Source: Cryptomeria japonica
Lineage: Eukaryota > Streptophyta > Pinopsida > Cupressales > Cupressaceae
Direction: 5' to 3'
Assembly (NCBI RefSeq): GCF_030272615.1
Contig: NC_081415.1
Span: forward strand, 418,522,757 to 418,586,756
Length of the DNA stretch: 64,000 nucleotides
A model generated the notes under the pieces. It saw only the letters and a list, made by a program, of their open reading frames with translations. It was not told where the DNA came from and made no database searches. Position numbers and translations under genes: made by a program. Of the stretch, positions 61,201 through 64,000 are shown one piece after another. Every line of letters starts with the position of its first letter. Positions within the stretch are counted from its first letter, which is position 1.

Positions 61201-62365
61201 TGAAAAGGAGGTGTATATTGAGCAACCAGATGGGTTTGCCCTATCTGAAGACAGTGACATGGTATGTAGGCTACATAAAGCCTTATATGGACTAAAGCAG
61301 GCACCTAGGGCATGGTATGAACGTCTGCATTCTCATCTTGTGAAGATTGGATTTGAGAGAACAAGTGAAGATAGTAATATCTACTTGAAGTCTGAAGGAG
61401 ATCAGATCCTGATCTGTGAGGTATTTGTTGATGATATTATCTTTGGTGGAGATGACAAGATGAGTCATGAGTTTGCAGATGAGATGAAGAAAGAGTTTGA
61501 AATGTCACTTATAGGGGAGATTAAATTCTTCATTGGACTACAGATCCAGCAGATGAAGGATGGAATCTTTATCACACAGTCCAAGTATGTCAAAGAGGTG
61601 TTGAAGACATTTGGCATGGAAGATAGCAAACAGGTTGGTACTCTGATGGTGACCGGTTGTAAACTATCTAAAGAAGATGACTCAGAATTGGTTGATGAGA
61701 AGGAATACCGATCAATGATTGGTAAGTTGCATTATGTAGTGCATAGTAGACCAGATATTGCACATGCAGTTGGAATTACTGCAAGATTCCAGAAAAGCCC
61801 AAGAGAATCTCACTTGGTTGCAGTCAAGCGGATTCTCAAGTATCTGAAGGGAACTATTGACTATGGATTGTGGTATCCTTATAGCAAGGATTTCAACTTG
61901 AAAGTACACACAGATGTTGATTGGGCAGGCAATATAGATGACCGGAAAAGCACAACCAGTGGTGCATTCTTTCTTGGTGGTAGACTGGTCTCATGGATAA
62001 GTAAGAAGCAAAGTTGTATCTCTCAGTCTGCAGCGGAAGCAGAGTATGTTGCAGCTTTCATGAACTGCACTCAGACAATTTGGATGAAGCATGTATTAAA
62101 TGGCTTCAAAGTTCCTATATCTGAACCGGTAAGTATATTTTGTGACAATACTAGTGCAATTAATATCTCCAAGAATCCGATTTTACATTCTAGAACCAAG
62201 CACTTTGAGCTTAAGTATCATTTCTTAAGGGAAAAGGTTTATAACAAAGAGATTGCACTGGAACATGTTTCTAGTAAGGAGTAGTTAGCAGACATATTCA
62301 CCAAGCCTCTCCCAAAGACTACATTTATGTACTTAAGAGGTGAATTACGGGTGTTGCCCCTTTAG
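58280..62365 (+). pseudogene. Copia gag-pol polyprotein with five premature stops
   Basis: One uninterrupted frame of 1,361 codons apart from stops at 58652 (TAG), 59615 (TAG), 59810 (TAA), 60170 (TAG) and 62282 (TAG). Gag (UBN2-like): FNRENFSIWKDKMKIYIRSM and EVWDTLENIYGG. Zinc knuckle CFSCNWIGHIAVNC at 59069-59110. Protease: EWIIDSGCSHHMTGD (active DSG) near 59314. Integrase: WHRRLYHVN and CREC zinc binding near 59690-59810, catalytic LVHTDLCGP, LRIDQGGEF and NGLAERN (D, D, E present). RT (about 60960-61650): [41 protein letters not shown] at 61424-61435. RNase [38 protein letters not shown], then LADIFTKPL near the end. Gag, protease, integrase, RT and RNase H would act in the cytoplasmic particle. 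All catalytic residues look intact, so only the stops disable it. Confidence 0.93.
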
Positions 62366-62608
62366 GAGGTAAACTAAAAGCATATGCTCCACATCGGTCA
62401 GGTATTGCATAGTCAAATTTATTTTGGATTGATGTGTTGAAGGATGCTACTCCTCAGGGGGAGCAACATAATGGAACAGGGAAGCTTGTGCCTCCACTTT
62501 GGCATTGTTGTCAAATGGGGAGAAGATGTGAAGCGGAGAAGATATCTGCAGAAATTGGGGGAGAAGATGTGAAGCAGAGAGATATCTTTGTATATTGCCA
62601 TCAATGCC

Positions 62609-62620
62609 AAAGGGGGAGAT
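62609..62620 (+). promoter_or_regulatory. Polypurine tract
   Basis: AAAGGGGGAGAT directly precedes the 3' LTR TG at 62621; it would prime plus-strand DNA synthesis. Confidence 0.88.
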
Positions 62621-64000
62621 TGTTGGAATTATGTGAACTGGTATGAGGACATAATGACATTGTATGTTGTCATTGATGTCAATATGCTGAAGAGGTGAGA
62701 ACCGGCATATGAGAGAACCGGTATAACACTGTGAACCGACATTTGTGCCAAAGTGAAGTGGTGTGCTTGTTCAAGGTGAACCAGCATATGGTTATGGGAA
62801 CCGGCACATGGAAGCGTTGTATGACTATCGGTTGATATTCTCGACTTTAGGGTTTCCGGTTGAAGTGCTTCAAGCCTGTGTGGCTCAACCGGTGACTTTG
62901 TGTGATGAGTTAGCATGATAACAAAGAACAGATCGTGTTGCCACGTAAGCCTTGTGCACGTGAAGGATCTTGCATAAAGGAGATTGTTCCTATCTACCTC
63001 AGGAATGTGAGAAGTCTGTAAAACGGTGATAATGTGTGATGGGTTATCGGCGCTATAAAATTGGTGGAAATGGACGATGGAGAATGTCTTGAGATTGGAT
63101 CAAGAACTGCTGCATTTAATACAGTGTGCTCAATGGTCAGGATTGAACCATTTGAATTCCTTAACCTAACAGGTTTAGGGTTTATGCTACCGACCTATCT
63201 GTTTTCCTATAAGGTCGATGTTGTGTCTCTTTCTGAGGTTGTTGGCAAATGTTGTGTGTGTATCCAAGAGAGGGATACGTGATTCTTGCCAAACCAAAAG
63301 GAGAGAAGTGATACCTGCAGAGTGTAAGTGCAGAAGGTGAAGAGGAGCTTAAGCAGATCTGCATTCGCATTGAGTGCTATTACCAGATCATTGTAATAGC
63401 TGTTGATCTCTAACCACCTCAACAGTTGGCAAATCCCTTAACAAGGTAGCCTTAACTGACTTGCTGTAAATCCTTTAACAGGGTAATTCAAAGCTATTGA
63501 GTTCTTGAAATCCTCTAACAAGGTAACCTTTAACAGGGTTTAACCCTCAACCGGGTATTCTAGCCATCCCTTAACCGGGTGATCCCTAATAGGATTGGTT
63601 CCTAGCAGAACCTATTGTAATGTCTCTAACCGAACAAGGCTCCTAGCAGAGCGGACTTCTAAAGAGTTCAAAAACAGCTTGTGGGTATTCATCCCCACCG
63701 TGGTTTTTCCCAGTTGGGTTTCCACGTGAAAAATATGTGTGTCATGTGTGATGCTTTTATCTTGTGATTCTTTCCTATTGTCTGTCAAGCATATGATGGT
63801 TCTATGTTTTATACCTGTCAATAAAACATGTCGAACTAGCTGTTATTATGATCTGATGATAGATTACATGTTTATGCATAAGGGTGAAATAGTAGTGTAG
63901 TCTTGAGTTGAGTGAAAAGCTAAGTGAGTAATCGGTTAATGCTTGTCTCAGTCATTCTTAGCTTTATCGGTTGCACTCTGTTTCAAACCGGTGTCACTGC
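62621..64000 (+). repeat. 3' LTR of the Copia element (truncated by window end)
   Basis: Starts TGTTGGAATTATGTG. Equivalent to 56699-58065 of the 5' LTR. The TATA site at the 5' LTR position reads TGTAAAA here, but a TATAAAA occurs slightly downstream at 63054-63060, where the 5' LTR has CATAAAA. Confidence 0.92.

Larger units (their letters stand above)
56699..64000 (+). mobile_element. Ty1/Copia retrotransposon (3' LTR runs off the window)
   Basis: 5' LTR 56699-58208, primer site TGGTATCAGAGC at 58211, single gag-pol frame 58280-62365, polypurine AAAGGGGGAGAT ending 62620, 3' LTR from 62621 (1,380 of an expected ~1,510 bp present). The LTRs differ by scattered substitutions and small indels (for example an ~18-bp segment near 62782 missing from the 5' copy). 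Inserted in LINE RT; the target site on the left is CACCC (56694-56698) and the right copy should lie near 64.13 kb. Confidence 0.95.

Overview
This window looks like intergenic DNA from a very large seed-plant genome, probably a gymnosperm (conifer type). That is an inference from four things seen here: AT-rich sequence, one host gene fragment in 64 kb, many old long-LTR elements nested in one another, and solo LTRs with intact 5-bp target duplications. Nothing here is bacterial or organellar.

Layout. (1) 1-8.2 kb: a decayed minus-strand Ty3/Gypsy pol. Its integrase is split by a 4.28-kb TG..CA element (398-4674, TSD TGTCA) that carries a ~33-copy short array. (2) 8.2-13.9 kb: anonymous sequence, a Gypsy gag remnant with a mutated primer site, and a solo LTR (11663-13088, TSD AAATG). 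(3) 14389-23009: an 8.6-kb TG..CA element (TSD GGACC) of the same family as the one at 398-4674. It carries 17 dyad-symmetric boxes, about 176 bp apart over most of the array, then a TATA box, a probable small intron, and a ~1,068-codon decayed ORF of unknown function. A second TATA box near the far end appears to be the real LTR promoter, so the ORF seems to lie in the U3 part of a giant LTR. (4) 24-29 kb: mostly featureless, with one MITE. (5) 29487-31976: a gag-only LTR element (TR-GAG type, TSD GGTTC). (6) 32.9-35.0 kb, minus strand: the only recognisable host gene, two exons of a histone-fold protein like the DPB4/POLE3 subunit of DNA polymerase epsilon. Its C-terminal exons were not found. 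(7) 38.8-50.4 kb: a solo LTR (TSD AGAAA), then a 9.75-kb non-autonomous LTR element of the same family (40696-50449). Its gag-like ORF has a G-patch and a zinc knuckle but no pol was seen. Inside it are a minus-strand LTR-type insertion (43010-46147, TSD CCTTC), which itself contains a Copia-type solo LTR (44453-45969, TSD AAAGG), and a 344-bp TRIM (47864-48207, TSD GGGTT). (8) 53.0-56.7 kb: an L1-type LINE (ORF1 with DUF4283; ORF2 with endonuclease and RT), cut within RT by (9) a Ty1/Copia element from 56699 to beyond the window end. That element has a single gag-pol frame with five premature stops, all at expected Gln codons.

No autonomous element here is intact. The most unusual object is the 14389-23009 element and its relative at 398-4674: long TG..CA units that combine a repeated array, an internal promoter, an apparent ORF and an LTR promoter. 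All boundaries and target duplications were read by eye; no database search or alignment was run.
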